A stretch of 64,000 bases of DNA from Salvelinus alpinus (taxonomy: Eukaryota > Chordata > Actinopteri > Salmoniformes > Salmonidae). The stretch covers positions 13,778,076 through 13,842,075 of the forward strand of contig NC_092099.1 in assembly GCF_045679555.1 (NCBI RefSeq). The letters run 5' to 3'. The notes under the pieces were generated by a model that was not told the origin of the DNA, ran no database searches, and worked only from the letters and a program-made list of their open reading frames with translations. Below, one piece after another: positions 40,814 through 51,302 of this stretch; within the stretch, counting starts at the first letter, position 1; every line of letters begins with the position of its first letter. Position numbers and translations under genes: made by a program.

Positions 40814-43800
40814 GATACCACCCGGCGCCGAAAAGAGATGGCTGCCTCGCTTCGTGTTCCTTGGAAAATATGCAGTATTTTGTTTTTTTACGTGTTATTT
40901 CTTACATCGGTACCCCGGGTAATCTTAGGTTTCATTACATACAGTCGGGAGGAACTACTGAATATACGATTAACGTCAACTCATCATCGTTCCTACCAGG
41001 AATATGACTTTCCCGAAACGGATCCAGTGTTTTGCCTTCCACACAATACAATGGATCTGATCCCAGCCGGCGACCCTGTGCGACGCCGAAAAAGGGGAAA
41101 ACGTGGCGGTCTCGTGGTCAGGCTTCGGAGACGGTCACATCGCGCTCCACTCCCTAGCATACTACTCGCCAATGTCCAGTCTCTTGACAATAAGGTTGAT
41201 GAAATCCGAGCACGGGTAGCATTCCAGAGAGACATCAGGGATTGCAACGTGCTCTGCTTCACGGAAACATGGCTAACTCAAGGGACGCTAACGGAGTCGG
41301 TGCAGCCAGCTGGTTTCTTCATGCATCGCGCCGACAGAAACAAACATCTTTCCGGTAAGAAGAGGGGCGGGGGGGTATGCCTTATGATTAACGAGAAGTG
41401 GTGTGATCATCATAACAACACACAAGAACTCAAGTCGTTCTGTTCACCTGATCTAGAACTCCTCACAATCAAATGTCGACCGCATTATCTACCAAGGGAA
41501 TTCTCGTCAATCATAATCACAGCCGTATACATTCCCCCCCAAGCAGACACATCGATGGCCCTGAACGAACTTTATCTGACTCTTTGTAAACTGGAAACCA
41601 CACACCCTGAGGCTGCATTCATCGTAGCTGGGGATTTTAACAAGGCTAATCTAAAAACAAAACTCCCTAAATTCTATCAGCATATCGATTGTGCTACCAG
41701 GGCTGGAAAAACACTAGACCATTGTTATACTAATTTCCGCGACGCTTATAAGGCCCTCCCCCGCCCCCCTTTCGGAAAAGCTGACCACGACTCCATTTTG
41801 TTGATTCCAGCCTACAAACAAAAACTCAAACAACAAGCTCCCGCGCTCAGGTCTGTTCAACGCTGGTCCGACCAATCTGAATCCACGCTTCAAGACTGCT
41901 TCGATCACGCAGATTGGAATATGTTCCGCATCGCGTCCAACAACAATATTGACGAATATGCTGATTCGGTGAGCGAGTTCATTAGGAAGTGCATTGACGA
42001 TGTCGTACCCACAGCAACGATAAAAACATTCCCAAACCAGAAACCGTGGATTGACGGCAGCATTCGCGTGAAACTGAAAGCGCGAACCACTGCTTTTAAC
42101 CAGGGCAAGGTGACCGGAAGCATGACCGAATACAAACAGTGTAGCTATTCTCTCCGCAAGGCAATCAAACAGGCCAAGTCTCAGTACAGAGACAAAATCG
42201 AGTCGAAATTCAACAGCTCAGACACAAGAGGTATGTGGCAGGGTCTACAGTCAATCACGGATTACAAAAAGAAAATCCGCCCCGTCGAGGACCAGGATGT
42301 CTTGCTCCCAGACAGGCTAAACAACTTTTTTGCCCGCTTTGAGGACAATACAGTGCCACTGACACGGCCCCCTACCAAAACCTGCGGGCTCTCCTTCACT
42401 GCAGCCGAGGTGAGTAAAACATTTAAACGTGTTAACCCTCGCAAGGCTGCAGGCCCAGACGGCATTCCCAGCCGCGTCCTCAGAGCATGCGCAGACCAGC
42501 TGGCTGGTGTGTTTACGGACATATTCAATCAATCCTTATCCCAGTCTGCTGTTCCCACATGCTTCAAGAGGGCCACCATTGTTCCTGTTCCCAAGAAAGC
42601 TAAGGTAACTGAGCTAAACGACTACCGCCCCGTAGCACTCACTTCCGTCATCATGAAGTGCTTTGAGAGACTAGTCAAGGACCATATCACCTCCACCCTA
42701 CCGGACACCCTAGACCCACTCCAATTTGCTTACCGACCCAATAGGTCCACAGACGACGCAATCGCAACCACACTGCACACTGCCCTAACCCATCTGGACA
42801 AGAGGAATACCCATGTGAGAATGCTGTTCATCGATTACAGCTCAGCATTTAACACCATAGTACCCTCCAAACTCATCATCAAGCTCGAGACCCTGGGTCT
42901 CGACCCCGCCCTGTGCAACTGGGTCCTGGACTTCCTGACGGGCCGCCCCCAGGTGGTGAGGGTAGGTAACAACATCTCCACCCCGCTGATCCTCAACACT
43001 GGGGCCCCACAAGGGTGCGTTCTGAGCCCTCTCCTGTACTCCCTGTTCACCCACGACTGCGTGGCCATGCACGCCTCCAACTCAATCATCAAGTTTGCGG
43101 ATGACACTACAGTGGTAGGCTTGATCACCAACAACGACGAGACGGCCTACAGGGAGGAGGTGAGGGCCCTCGGAGTGTGGTGTCAGGAAAATAACCTCAT
43201 ACTCAACGTCAACAAAACAAAGGAGATGATTGTGGACTTCAGGAAACAGCAGAGGGAGCACCCCCCTATCCACATCGACGGGTCAGTAGTGGAGAAGGTG
43301 GAAAGTTTTAAGTTCCTCGGTGTACACATCACGGACAAACTGAACTGGTCCACCCACACAGACAGCGTTGTGAAGAAGGCGCAGCAGCGCCTCTTCAACC
43401 TCAGGAGGCTGAAGAAATTCGGCTTGTCACCAAAAGCACTCACAAACTTCTACAGATGCACAATCGAGAGCATCCTGTCGGGCTGTATCACCGCCTGGTA
43501 CGGCAACTGCTCCGCCCACAACCGTAAGGCTCTCCAGAGGGTAGTGAGGTCTGCAGAACGCATCACCAGGGGCAAACTACCTGCCCTCCAGGACACCTAC
43601 ACCACCCGATGTCACAGGAAGGCCATAAAGATCATCAAGGACAACAACCACCCAAGCCACTGCCTGTTCACCCCGCTATCATCCAGAAGGCGAGGTCAGT
43701 ACAGGTGCATCAAAGCAGGGACCGAGAGACTGAAAAACAGCTTCTATCTCAAGGCCATCAGACTGTTAAACAGCCACCACTAACATTTAGCGGCCGCTGC

Positions 43801-44325
43801 CAACATACTGACCCAACTCCAGCCACTTTAAAAATGGGAATTGATGGAAATTATGTAAAAATGTACCACTAGCCACTTTAAGCAATGCCACTTAATACAA
43901 TGTTTACATACCCTACATTACCCATCTCATATGTATATATACTGTACTCTATATCATCTACTGCATCTTGCCATCTTTATGCAATACATGTACCACTAGC
44001 CACTTTAAACTATGCCACTTATGTTTACATACCCTACAGTACTCATCTCATATGTATATACCGTACTCTATACCATCTACTGCATCTGCCATGCCGTTCT
44101 GTACCACCACTCATTCATATATCTTTATGTACATATTCTTTATCCCTTTACACTTGTGTGTGTGTGTAAGGTAGTAGTGTGGAATTGTTAGGTTAGATTA
44201 CTGTTGGTTATTACTGCATTGTCGGAACTAGAAGCACAAGCATTTCGCTACACTCGCATTAACATCTGCTAACCATGTGTATGTGACTAATAAAATTTGA
44301 TTTGATTTGATTTGATTTGATTTGA
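40814..44325 (+). mobile_element. Full-length L2-like LINE with intact ORF
   Basis: It starts at about accacccggcgccgaaaaga just upstream of the ATG, has one ORF (40838-43783), a 540-base 3' UTR with repeated taccactagccactttaa text, and ends in (TTTGA/TTGAT) repeats at 44298-44325. gagat stands both before the 5' end and after the 3' end and may be part of a short target duplication. It lies in an slc38a11 intron, opposite to the gene. Confidence 0.88.
40838..43783 (+). CDS. LINE ORF2: endonuclease and reverse transcriptase, 981 codons, intact
   Basis: One uninterrupted frame. The apurinic-type endonuclease lies at about residues 105-320, with [22 protein letters not shown] (Glu near 142), IVAGDFNKANL (near 263) and the KADHDS end (near 314). 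The reverse transcriptase lies at about residues 560-830, with [32 protein letters not shown] (Asp near 664), [20 protein letters not shown] (near 721), FADDTTVVG (catalytic Asp-Asp near 752) and KFLGVHI. The C-terminus includes a Cys/His-containing segment (CIT...CSAHNRKAL; TTRCHRKAIKII). The first 35 residues are hydrophobic. All catalytic residues I can name are present, so it may encode active enzyme. The start is the first Met just after the element 5' end. Confidence 0.9.
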   Translation: MAASLRVPWKICSILFFYVLFLTSVPRVILGFITYSREELLNIRLTSTHHRSYQEYDFPETDPVFCLPHNTMDLIPAGDPVRRRKRGKRGGLVVRLRRRSHRAPLPSILLANVQSLDNKVDEIRARVAFQRDIRDCNVLCFTETWLTQGTLTESVQPAGFFMHRADRNKHLSGKKRGGGVCLMINEKWCDHHNNTQELKSFCSPDLELLTIKCRPHYLPREFSSIIITAVYIPPQADTSMALNELYLTLCKLETTHPEAAFIVAGDFNKANLKTKLPKFYQHIDCATRAGKTLDHCYTNFRDAYKALPRPPFGKADHDSILLIPAYKQKLKQQAPALRSVQRWSDQSESTLQDCFDHADWNMFRIASNNNIDEYADSVSEFIRKCIDDVVPTATIKTFPNQKPWIDGSIRVKLKARTTAFNQGKVTGSMTEYKQCSYSLRKAIKQAKSQYRDKIESKFNSSDTRGMWQGLQSITDYKKKIRPVEDQDVLLPDRLNNFFARFEDNTVPLTRPPTKTCGLSFTAAEVSKTFKRVNPRKAAGPDGIPSRVLRACADQLAGVFTDIFNQSLSQSAVPTCFKRATIVPVPKKAKVTELNDYRPVALTSVIMKCFERLVKDHITSTLPDTLDPLQFAYRPNRSTDDAIATTLHTALTHLDKRNTHVRMLFIDYSSAFNTIVPSKLIIKLETLGLDPALCNWVLDFLTGRPQVVRVGNNISTPLILNTGAPQGCVLSPLLYSLFTHDCVAMHASNSIIKFADDTTVVGLITNNDETAYREEVRALGVWCQENNLILNVNKTKEMIVDFRKQQREHPPIHIDGSVVEKVESFKFLGVHITDKLNWSTHTDSVVKKAQQRLFNLRRLKKFGLSPKALTNFYRCTIESILSGCITAWYGNCSAHNRKALQRVVRSAERITRGKLPALQDTYTTRCHRKAIKIIKDNNHPSHCLFTPLSSRRRGQYRCIKAGTERLKNSFYLKAIRLLNSHH

Positions 44326-44417
44326 GATTGAGACTGCTCAATCTCTTCAAATCTTGATGATAAGTATTTCTGATTTATTTTAAAATGTATTCTCCAATCA
44401 AGTACCAATGAAAGTAC

Positions 44418-44482
44418 AAGTGACTGGTAGCTTTTTGTCTCCGAAAGATTCCCTCCTTTTATCAACAAGATGATGAAATAGT
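44418..44482 (-). pseudogene. slc38a11: slc38a11 exon trace (LLIKGG segment)
   Basis: It encodes YFIILLIKGGNLSETKSYQS then Leu; human has DFSLVLLIKGG...TYQSL. Acceptor ccctgcag is good and enters in phase 1; the donor is taken as GTACTT after Leu. The family's next exon (GFPGYLL...LYPF) is absent from the roughly 200 bases of non-mobile sequence left in the following intron. Confidence 0.82.
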
Positions 44483-45024
44483 CTGCAGGGAATAAACAGA
44501 ACACCTAGCTGTTGACTTAAATTATTTGTATCATCAAAGGAGTTCATCACAATCGTCACCATACAAAACTCTCAGAAATCTTGCGATTTTATTATTTACA
44601 CATCCAACATACATGTACATATTGTTCAAAAAAGATATATATATTTGTAATATTTTGTTTCATTGAATTGACTGGAATGTTTGAATCCTACAACTTTGAG
44701 AGAATGTTGGAAGGGCAAAAGAAGAGGGGTAAAGTTTTTTAAAAGGAGAGAAAAAAGGCATTTGCAGTAGTCATGCGATCATGCAGAGGACAACCACCCA
44801 GGGGCTGTTCACTATGGCTGAGGTATGATGTTTTCTATTCTGCATGTTCTGAACTATATGGAAATTGCTTATCTTATTGGGTAATATGATCGATCATTGT
44901 ATAGGCCCACATTAACATGCAACAGGTGCTCCCCTCCAAAGAAGGGTGTCGTATCTATCCACCTCCCCATATTCTGTTGCGCCACATGATGCTCAAGCAA
45001 TTTAATGTGTAAACACCAATTTAC
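44483..45024. other. slc38a11 intron remnant
   Basis: Apart from the possible degraded exon at 44757-44817 nothing coding is seen. AT-rich. Confidence 0.4.
44757..44817 (-). pseudogene. slc38a11: slc38a11 possible degraded exon (first loop and TM2)
   Basis: After an acceptor-like cctcag the minus strand shows fragments that look like PLG, then VVLCMIA in a shifted frame, then TGA. The family has a Pro-Tyr-Ser...Gly-Phe-Pro-Leu-Gly...exon at this point. Part of it appears deleted. Order and spacing fit the relic, but the match is short and broken and could be chance. Confidence 0.3.
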
Positions 45025-45103
45025 CTATTATTCCAGATCCTATTATCGAATTGATTAAATTAAAAGAGGCTGAGGTCGTCCAACTTTTGACTTCTCCAAC
45101 CAC
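45025..45103 (-). pseudogene. slc38a11: slc38a11 exon trace, first transmembrane segment
   Basis: It encodes SWTTSASFNLINSIIGSGII followed by the first base of a Gly codon and a GTAAAT donor. Human SLC38A11 has SAALFNVVNSIIGSGIIG, the start of membrane segment 1 and the unwound substrate-binding motif of this fold. The exon body is intact. The left boundary (acceptor after acaaaag) is a guess. Confidence 0.85.
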
Positions 45104-45522
45104 CTTTTGTGAAGCAAGTAACGTTTTACCATCGCCATTCTCAATCTAGAGTGGTAAAATATCAAATTGTTAAAGTGTTTTGGTAGAATGGTGGTAATCG
45201 TGAGTATCAATAAAGGTTATGCTATTAGTATCGTAGCATTGAGTATTCTGGTCTCCACTTTTCTGTGTTGATGAATTCATTTTAATACAAGTGTTTACAT
45301 CAATTTATACATTTGCTGTCCGCATCTCTGCCGTGAAATTGTTTTGCTTGGCAGAATGTGCAAAACTTTGCTGATCTGAGTCGGTGAAGTCCGCCCATGA
45401 AAAACGATGGCAGCAATGGGTGTGTTCCAGATAGGTCTAGACAATTTCTGGACAGGCTTGCGCAAAGTACAACATCAGTATAGGCTACTACTGACGTGGT
45501 TCTTGAAATGTGAACTTACTTG

Positions 45523-45675
45523 GTCCTGTGTGGCTCGCCAGAGTTGTGGCTTGCAACGTGAGCGTTGTCAGAGTTGAGCGTTCAACTCCCACGGAGGACC
45601 AGTATGAAAATGTATGCACTCGTGTATGTCGCTCTGGATAAGAGTGTCTGCTAAATTACTCAAACGGAAATGTAA
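45523..45675 (+). mobile_element. HpaI-type SINE
   Basis: The tRNA-derived head (ggtcctgtgtggctcgccag, with a B-box-like gttcaactcccac) is followed by gtatgaaaatgtatgcactc and the tail gtcgctctggataagagtgt. This is the salmonid HpaI family, whose 3' end is derived from RSg-1. The head has diverged and lacks a tRNA fold, so it is not a tRNA gene. Confidence 0.85.
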
Positions 45676-46112
45676 CCACAGGCCTGTGCAGAATTGTGTC
45701 TCTGGAACGAATCCAAACTATAAGCTGGATTCAACACCAATAACCAGTCGAGTGAAATTGGCTTTTAAACATTAGTATTCAAATGTATAGGCTAAGTCCT
45801 TTGGGCAAGAAGGTCAGAGATATGGACAGCTTTAGCTGACTGTTCATAGGGTTTTGGTCATGTGTTGGTATCAATTGTTACATTATGAAAGAAATGTATA
45901 CTATACATTCCCCACTGTGTGATCAAGTCAGGTGAGGAAATTTAGGTCAGACTTGTTTTGCCTTTTACTCAGGAAGAAAATCAAATGCTGTAGAGAAACA
46001 AAGCAGAAACACAAAATTAACCTCAAGAAAAACTGTTTGACTTCTGAAATTAAAGCTGTTCTGTCTGTGGTATCACCAACACAAATTTGGTATGAAGTTT
46101 ATGATAGTGTTG

Positions 46113-47375
46113 AACTTTTTTGGGATAGGGGGCAGCATTCGGAATTTTTATGAAAATGGTGCCCAAAGTAAACTGCCTGATACTCAGGCCCAGAATCTAG
46201 TATATGCATATATGCATTGGTAGATTTGGATAGAAAACACTCTAACGTTTCCAAAACTGTTAAAATAATGTATGTGAGTATAACAGAACTGATATTGCAG
46301 GCGAAAACCTGAGGAAAATCCATCCAGGAAATGCTTTTATTTTGAAATGGCTGTTTTTCCATTGAAAGCCTATCCTGTCGCTTCCACTACACGTGGCCAG
46401 TCTTTAGGGATTGCTTCAGGCTTTTACTCTGAAAAATGAGGGAGAAACAGCACTTTCAATGAGAGGACAGTGGAAATTTCCAGACATGAGTCCTGCGCGT
46501 GAACGGGCGCGTGCCTTTCTTGTTTTTCCTTTTCTGTTGACGAAGCTATTGTCCGGTTGAAATATGATTGATTATTTATGACAAAAACAACCGGAGGATT
46601 TATTATAAACATCGTTTGACATGTTTCTACGAACCTTTTAGATTTTTTGTCTGACTGCTGTGACCGCGCTTTGTTCCAATGGGTTACTGAACAAAACGCG
46701 CTAACAAATGGAGGTTTTTGTACATTAAGAGTGACTTTATCAAACAAAACAAACATTTATTGTGTAACATGGAGTCTTGGGAGTGCAATCATATGAAGAT
46801 CATCAAAGGTAAGTGACACATTTTATCGCTATTTCTGACTTTTGTTACTCCTCTTCTTGGCTGGTTACTGTTTGTAATGATTTGTCTGCTGGGCTCTGTT
46901 CTCAGATAATCGCATGGTTTGCTTTCGCCGTAAAGCCTTTTTTAAATCTTACACAGCGGTTGGATTAACAATATCTCTAAGCTTATGTATAACACTTGTA
47001 CCTTTTATGTATGTTTATTATGAGCATTTCTGTTTTGTTGAGTTTCACGCCCTGGAATTTCACCGGATGTTGTTTGAGACAGTGGATTACTGAACAAAAC
47101 GCGCTGTAACTGTCTGTTACATTACTGTTTGTAATGATTTGTCTGCTGGGCGCTGTTCTCAGATAATCGCATGGTATGCTTTCGCCGTAAAGCCTTTTTG
47201 AAATCTGACACCTTGGCTGGATTAACAACAAGATAATCTTTATTTTGATGTATTGCACTTGTGATTTTATGAAAGTTAAATATTTATAGTAATTTAATTT
47301 GAATTTGGTGCTCTGCAATTTCACCGGATGTTGTCGAGGTAGGACGCTAGCGTCCCACTGTTCCATAAGAAGTTA
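46113..47375. repeat. Unclassified 1.26-kb dispersed repeat
   Basis: Starts near ttgggatagggggcagcatt and ends near ggacgctagcgtcccactgt. The text is of a type I recognise as dispersed in salmonid DNA, without a clear class. It contains an internal direct duplication of about 110 bases (46860-46970 and 47115-47225; ctcagataatcgcatggt in both). No conserved ORF. Confidence 0.55.
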
Positions 47376-48327
47376 ATATGACACCACCATCCAATGTTGG
47401 CACAGGAAAACATTAATGCCTGCTTTATGGTGCACTGAAGAAAAAAGGTTCTTCAGTCCAGAAGATCGTACCCTTTTTTCAATTTTCGCCCAAAATAACA
47501 TACCCAAATGTAACTGCTTGTAGCTCAGGACCTGAAGCAATGATATGCATATTATTGATACCATTTGAAAGGAAACACGTTGAAGTTTGTGGAAATGTGA
47601 AATTAATGTAGGAGAATATAGCACATTAGATCTGGTAAAAGATAAAACAAACAAATAAACATGTGTTTTTTTCATCATCTTTGAGATGCAAGAGAAAGGC
47701 CATACTTTCAGATAGGAGTCTAGGTGTAATTTAGATTTTGGCCACCAGACGGCAGCAGTGTGTGTGCAAAGTTTCAGACTGATCCAGTGAAGAATTATAT
47801 TACTGCACAATATTTTGTATCAAGTCTGCCATGAGTTTGCCTAAATGTGCAATTGATACATTTTAAAATACATAACTATTGAGAACACTCCCAGGAATGT
47901 CATACATGATGTATCATTAGCTTATACACTAACTTTCACACATTAAGAATGTAAGCTTTCTGCCCATATAAGGAATGTCCATGTCCCTGAAAGTTGGCTG
48001 TTGTATACAACGTCATTCTAGTCACATTAGCACACATTATCAACAACCGTCCCGGTTTAGGGACTCCCATCCCGTAGAGATTAAATGGTTCTACAGCAGC
48101 TCTTAAGGTTCCTTTTAGAACTCTTGACCAATAAAGAACCTTTGAGTTAAGTGGGGGGTTCCTAAGGTGGCATTTACAGGTCTTCAGAATTCTAAAAGTT
48201 TGAAATGTATTGAAGCCTGCAGATGTGTCCCTTTCATAGCATGGCAATAAAATGAAGGCCACACATAGATATGTTTGCAAATTGTTGCTATAATAACATC
48301 TGGTGGGTTAGGGCTTGCCATTATACG
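47376..48327. other. Intergenic, probably old repeat
   Basis: 47.4-47.8 kb looks like another dispersed salmonid repeat (ttggccaccagacggcagca), not classified. 48.05-48.17 kb contains ggttctacagcagctcttaa-like text related to the tagaacc family. No gene. Confidence 0.35.
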
Positions 48328-50049
48328 GTGCCTTCAGAAAGTATTCACACCCCGCTACTTTTTCCCCATTTTGTTGTGTTACAAAGTGGGATTAAAATAA
48401 AGTGTATTTTTTTTAATCAACAATCTACATGAAATACTCTGTCAATGCAAAAGAAAAAATATAACATTTGTAAAAAAATAAAAAATAAAATAAAAACATA
48501 TATATTGATTAGATATTCAACCCCCTGAGTCAGTACATGTTAGAATCACCTTTGGCAGCGATTACAATTGTGAGTCTCTAAGAGTTTTGAACATTTTTTT
48601 GATTTTTTATTCTACAAGCTCTGTGAAGTTAGTTGTCGATCATTGCTAGACAGCCATTTGCCAAATTTTTCCAAGCCAATTTAAGTCAAAACTGTAACCA
48701 GGCCACTCAGGAACATGAAAAGTAATCTTGCTCAGTACCCTCCTGCACTCCATGTTCACTCATGACTGCATGGCCAGGCATAACTCCAACACCATCATTA
48801 AGTTTGCCGACGACACAACAGTGGTAGGCCTGATCACCAACAATGATGAGACAGCCTATAGGGAGGAGGTCAGAGTCTTGGCCATGTGGTGCCAGAATAA
48901 CAACCTCTGCCTCAACGTGATCAAGACAAATGGGATGATTGTAGACTACAGGAAAAGGAGGACCGAGCACACCCCCATTCTCATCGACGGGGCTGTATTG
49001 GAGCAGGTTGAGAGCTTCACGTACCTTGGTGCCCACATCACCAACAAACTATCATGGTCCAAACACACCAAGACAGTCATGAAGAGGGCACGACAAAGCT
49101 TATTCCCCAGGAGACTGAAAAGATTTGGCATGGGTCCTCAGATCCTCAAAAAGTTCTACAGCTGCAGCATCGAGAGCATCCTGACTGGTTGCATCACTGC
49201 CTGGTATGGCAACTGCTCGGCCTCTGACCACAAGGCACTACGGAGGGTGGTACGTACGGCACAGTATTTCACTGGGGCCAAGCTTCCTGCCATCCAGCAC
49301 CTCTATACCAGGCAGTGTCAGAGGAAGGCCCTAAAAATTGTCAAAGACTTCAGCCACCCTAGTCATAGACTGTTCTCTCTGCTACCACACAGCAAGCGGT
49401 ACCGGAGCGGCAAGTCTAGGTCCAAAAGGTTTCTTAACAGCTTCTACCCCGAAGCCATAAGACTCCTGAACAGCTAATCAAATGGCTACCCAGACTATTT
49501 GTATTGTCCCTCCCCCCCTTTTTACACTGCTGCTACTCTGTTTATTATCTATGCATTGTCACTTTAACTCTACCTACATGTACATATTACCTCAATTACT
49601 TTGGCTAACCTGTGCCCCCGCACATTGACTCTGTACCAGTACCCGAAAACCTCCCTGGTTTTTGAGGTTGAATCTGTGTTTGAAATTCAGTGCTCGACCT
49701 TATAGATAATTGTACGTTTGGGGTACATAGATGAGGTAGTAATTAAAAACACTATTATTGCAGACAGAGTGAGTCCATGCAACTTACTGTATGTGACATG
49801 TTAAGCAAATCTTTACTCCTGAACTTATATAGGCTTGTCATAACAAAGGAGTTGAATACTTACTGACTCAAGCTATTTCAGCTTTTCCTTTATAATTCAA
49901 TTGTAAAAAAAAATCCACTTTGACATTATGGGGTATTGTGTGAAGGCCAGTGACAAAACAATCTAAATGTAGTTAATTTTATATTCAGCCTGTAACACGA
50001 CAAAATGTGGAAAAAGTTGAGGGGTGTGAATACTTTCTGAAGGCACTGT
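48328..50049. mobile_element. Non-coding Tc1-like element carrying a LINE fragment
   Basis: The ends ggtgccttcagaaagtattc and ctttctgaaggcactgta are inverted; same family as 22676-24283. The middle is replaced or interrupted by a LINE piece at about 48722-49630, after which the element resumes (ccctggtttttgaggttgaa). Confidence 0.75.
48728..49477 (+). pseudogene. LINE reverse transcriptase fragment, 3' part
   Basis: An open frame of 249 codons starting just before the FTHDC block, with [20 protein letters not shown] (catalytic FADD), a Lys-Thr-Asn-Gly-Met segment, and the C-terminal region to LLNS. Everything upstream of GAPQG is missing. A 3' UTR related to the 14.9-kb LINE follows to about 49.63 kb. 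A truncated copy, not a functional protein. Confidence 0.85.
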
Positions 50050-50149
50050 AGATGCATGTGAAGTTATGATTTTCCCTTGAGACATCATATTGATGTTGAA
50101 TGCCCAGCGAAATGCTCTAACTTTGTCACGCCCTGACCATAGAGAGCCC

Positions 50150-51302
50150 TTGTTTCTCTGGTAGCCTATAAAATATTGCAACATTACAATTGCAACCAAA
50201 TATGTCTTCATAAAATAATTCCCTCCAGGGCTCAAAACCAAGTCATCTCCTTCGCATAGAGTTAATCAGGCTGTTGATTGTGCAAACCCACAGTTTCATC
50301 AGCTGTCTGGGTGGCTGTACTCAAACGATCCCGAAGGAGAAAAAGCAGGATGTGAAGGTTCACAGCTAGCAACAGCTCTGGTGGACAATCCTGCAGTCAG
50401 CATACCAATTGAACTCTCCCTCAAAACTTGAGACATCTGTGGCATTGTGTTGTGTGACAAAACTGCACATTTTAGAGTGGCCTTTTATTGTCCCCAGCTC
50501 AAGGTGCACCTGTGTAATGATGTTTAATCAGCTTTTTGATATGCCACACCTGTCAGGTGGATGGATTATCTAGGCGAAGGAGAAATGCTCATTAACAGGG
50601 TTGTAAACATATCTGTGCACAGAATTTGAGAGAAATAAGCTTTATGTGTGCATGGACAATTTCTGATGTCTTTCATTTCAGCTCATGAAACATGGGACCA
50701 ACACTACATGTTGCATTTATATTTTTGTTCTCTATAGTTTCAAAATGCTGACCCCCTCCACTCAGATTCAAGGTAGGTGATGTGCGGTGCGCAACAGGCA
50801 TGGTCCCTGACCACTTGATCTGAATGAACTGTGCCTCTAGTGTAAATTCCTGCCATTATGTTTGTCAAAAATGACTGTCATTTAGTGTATATTGATGTAA
50901 TTAAAAGTTTTCTGGCGCATCCCTCATGTCAGCATCGGTTTGGACATGAGGTTGTAAACAATATGCATATCACCTACACTTTGACATGTAGACTTTTTTA
51001 TTTATTATATTAAAAATATATTTGAATATTATTGCATTGTTGGCCTCTCTGATCTAATTCTGATTGGAGTAATTGTTTGATATAGTGATTTTTGTGTGTT
51101 TTTTTTACTTGCCCATTCGGACAACTTAAATCTATATTATGCTTGTCCCCAAATTAGCTAGCTAGTTACAAGTATCTTTGGTTATATCAACATACTAACA
51201 TTAGCTGTCTACTAGCTAGCCAATATTGCTACTGTGGTGTACAGCAAACTCTCAAGCCTGGTGTAGCTAGCAGTCTAGCATGGTAGATAGGGAACTTAGA
51301 TA
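50150..51302. repeat. Inverted partner of 30067-31265
   Basis: The reverse complement of the middle of the composite unit at 28.5-31.9 kb. It is continuous with AGCTAG-rich DNA on both sides of the neighbouring Tc1, which suggests this is the original location. It begins near a small TGTCACGCCCTGACC LTR-end-like fragment (50137). Confidence 0.85.

Noticed and set aside
45523-45600. tRNA gene
   Set aside because: HpaI SINE head, diverged, with the RSg-1-type tail attached.
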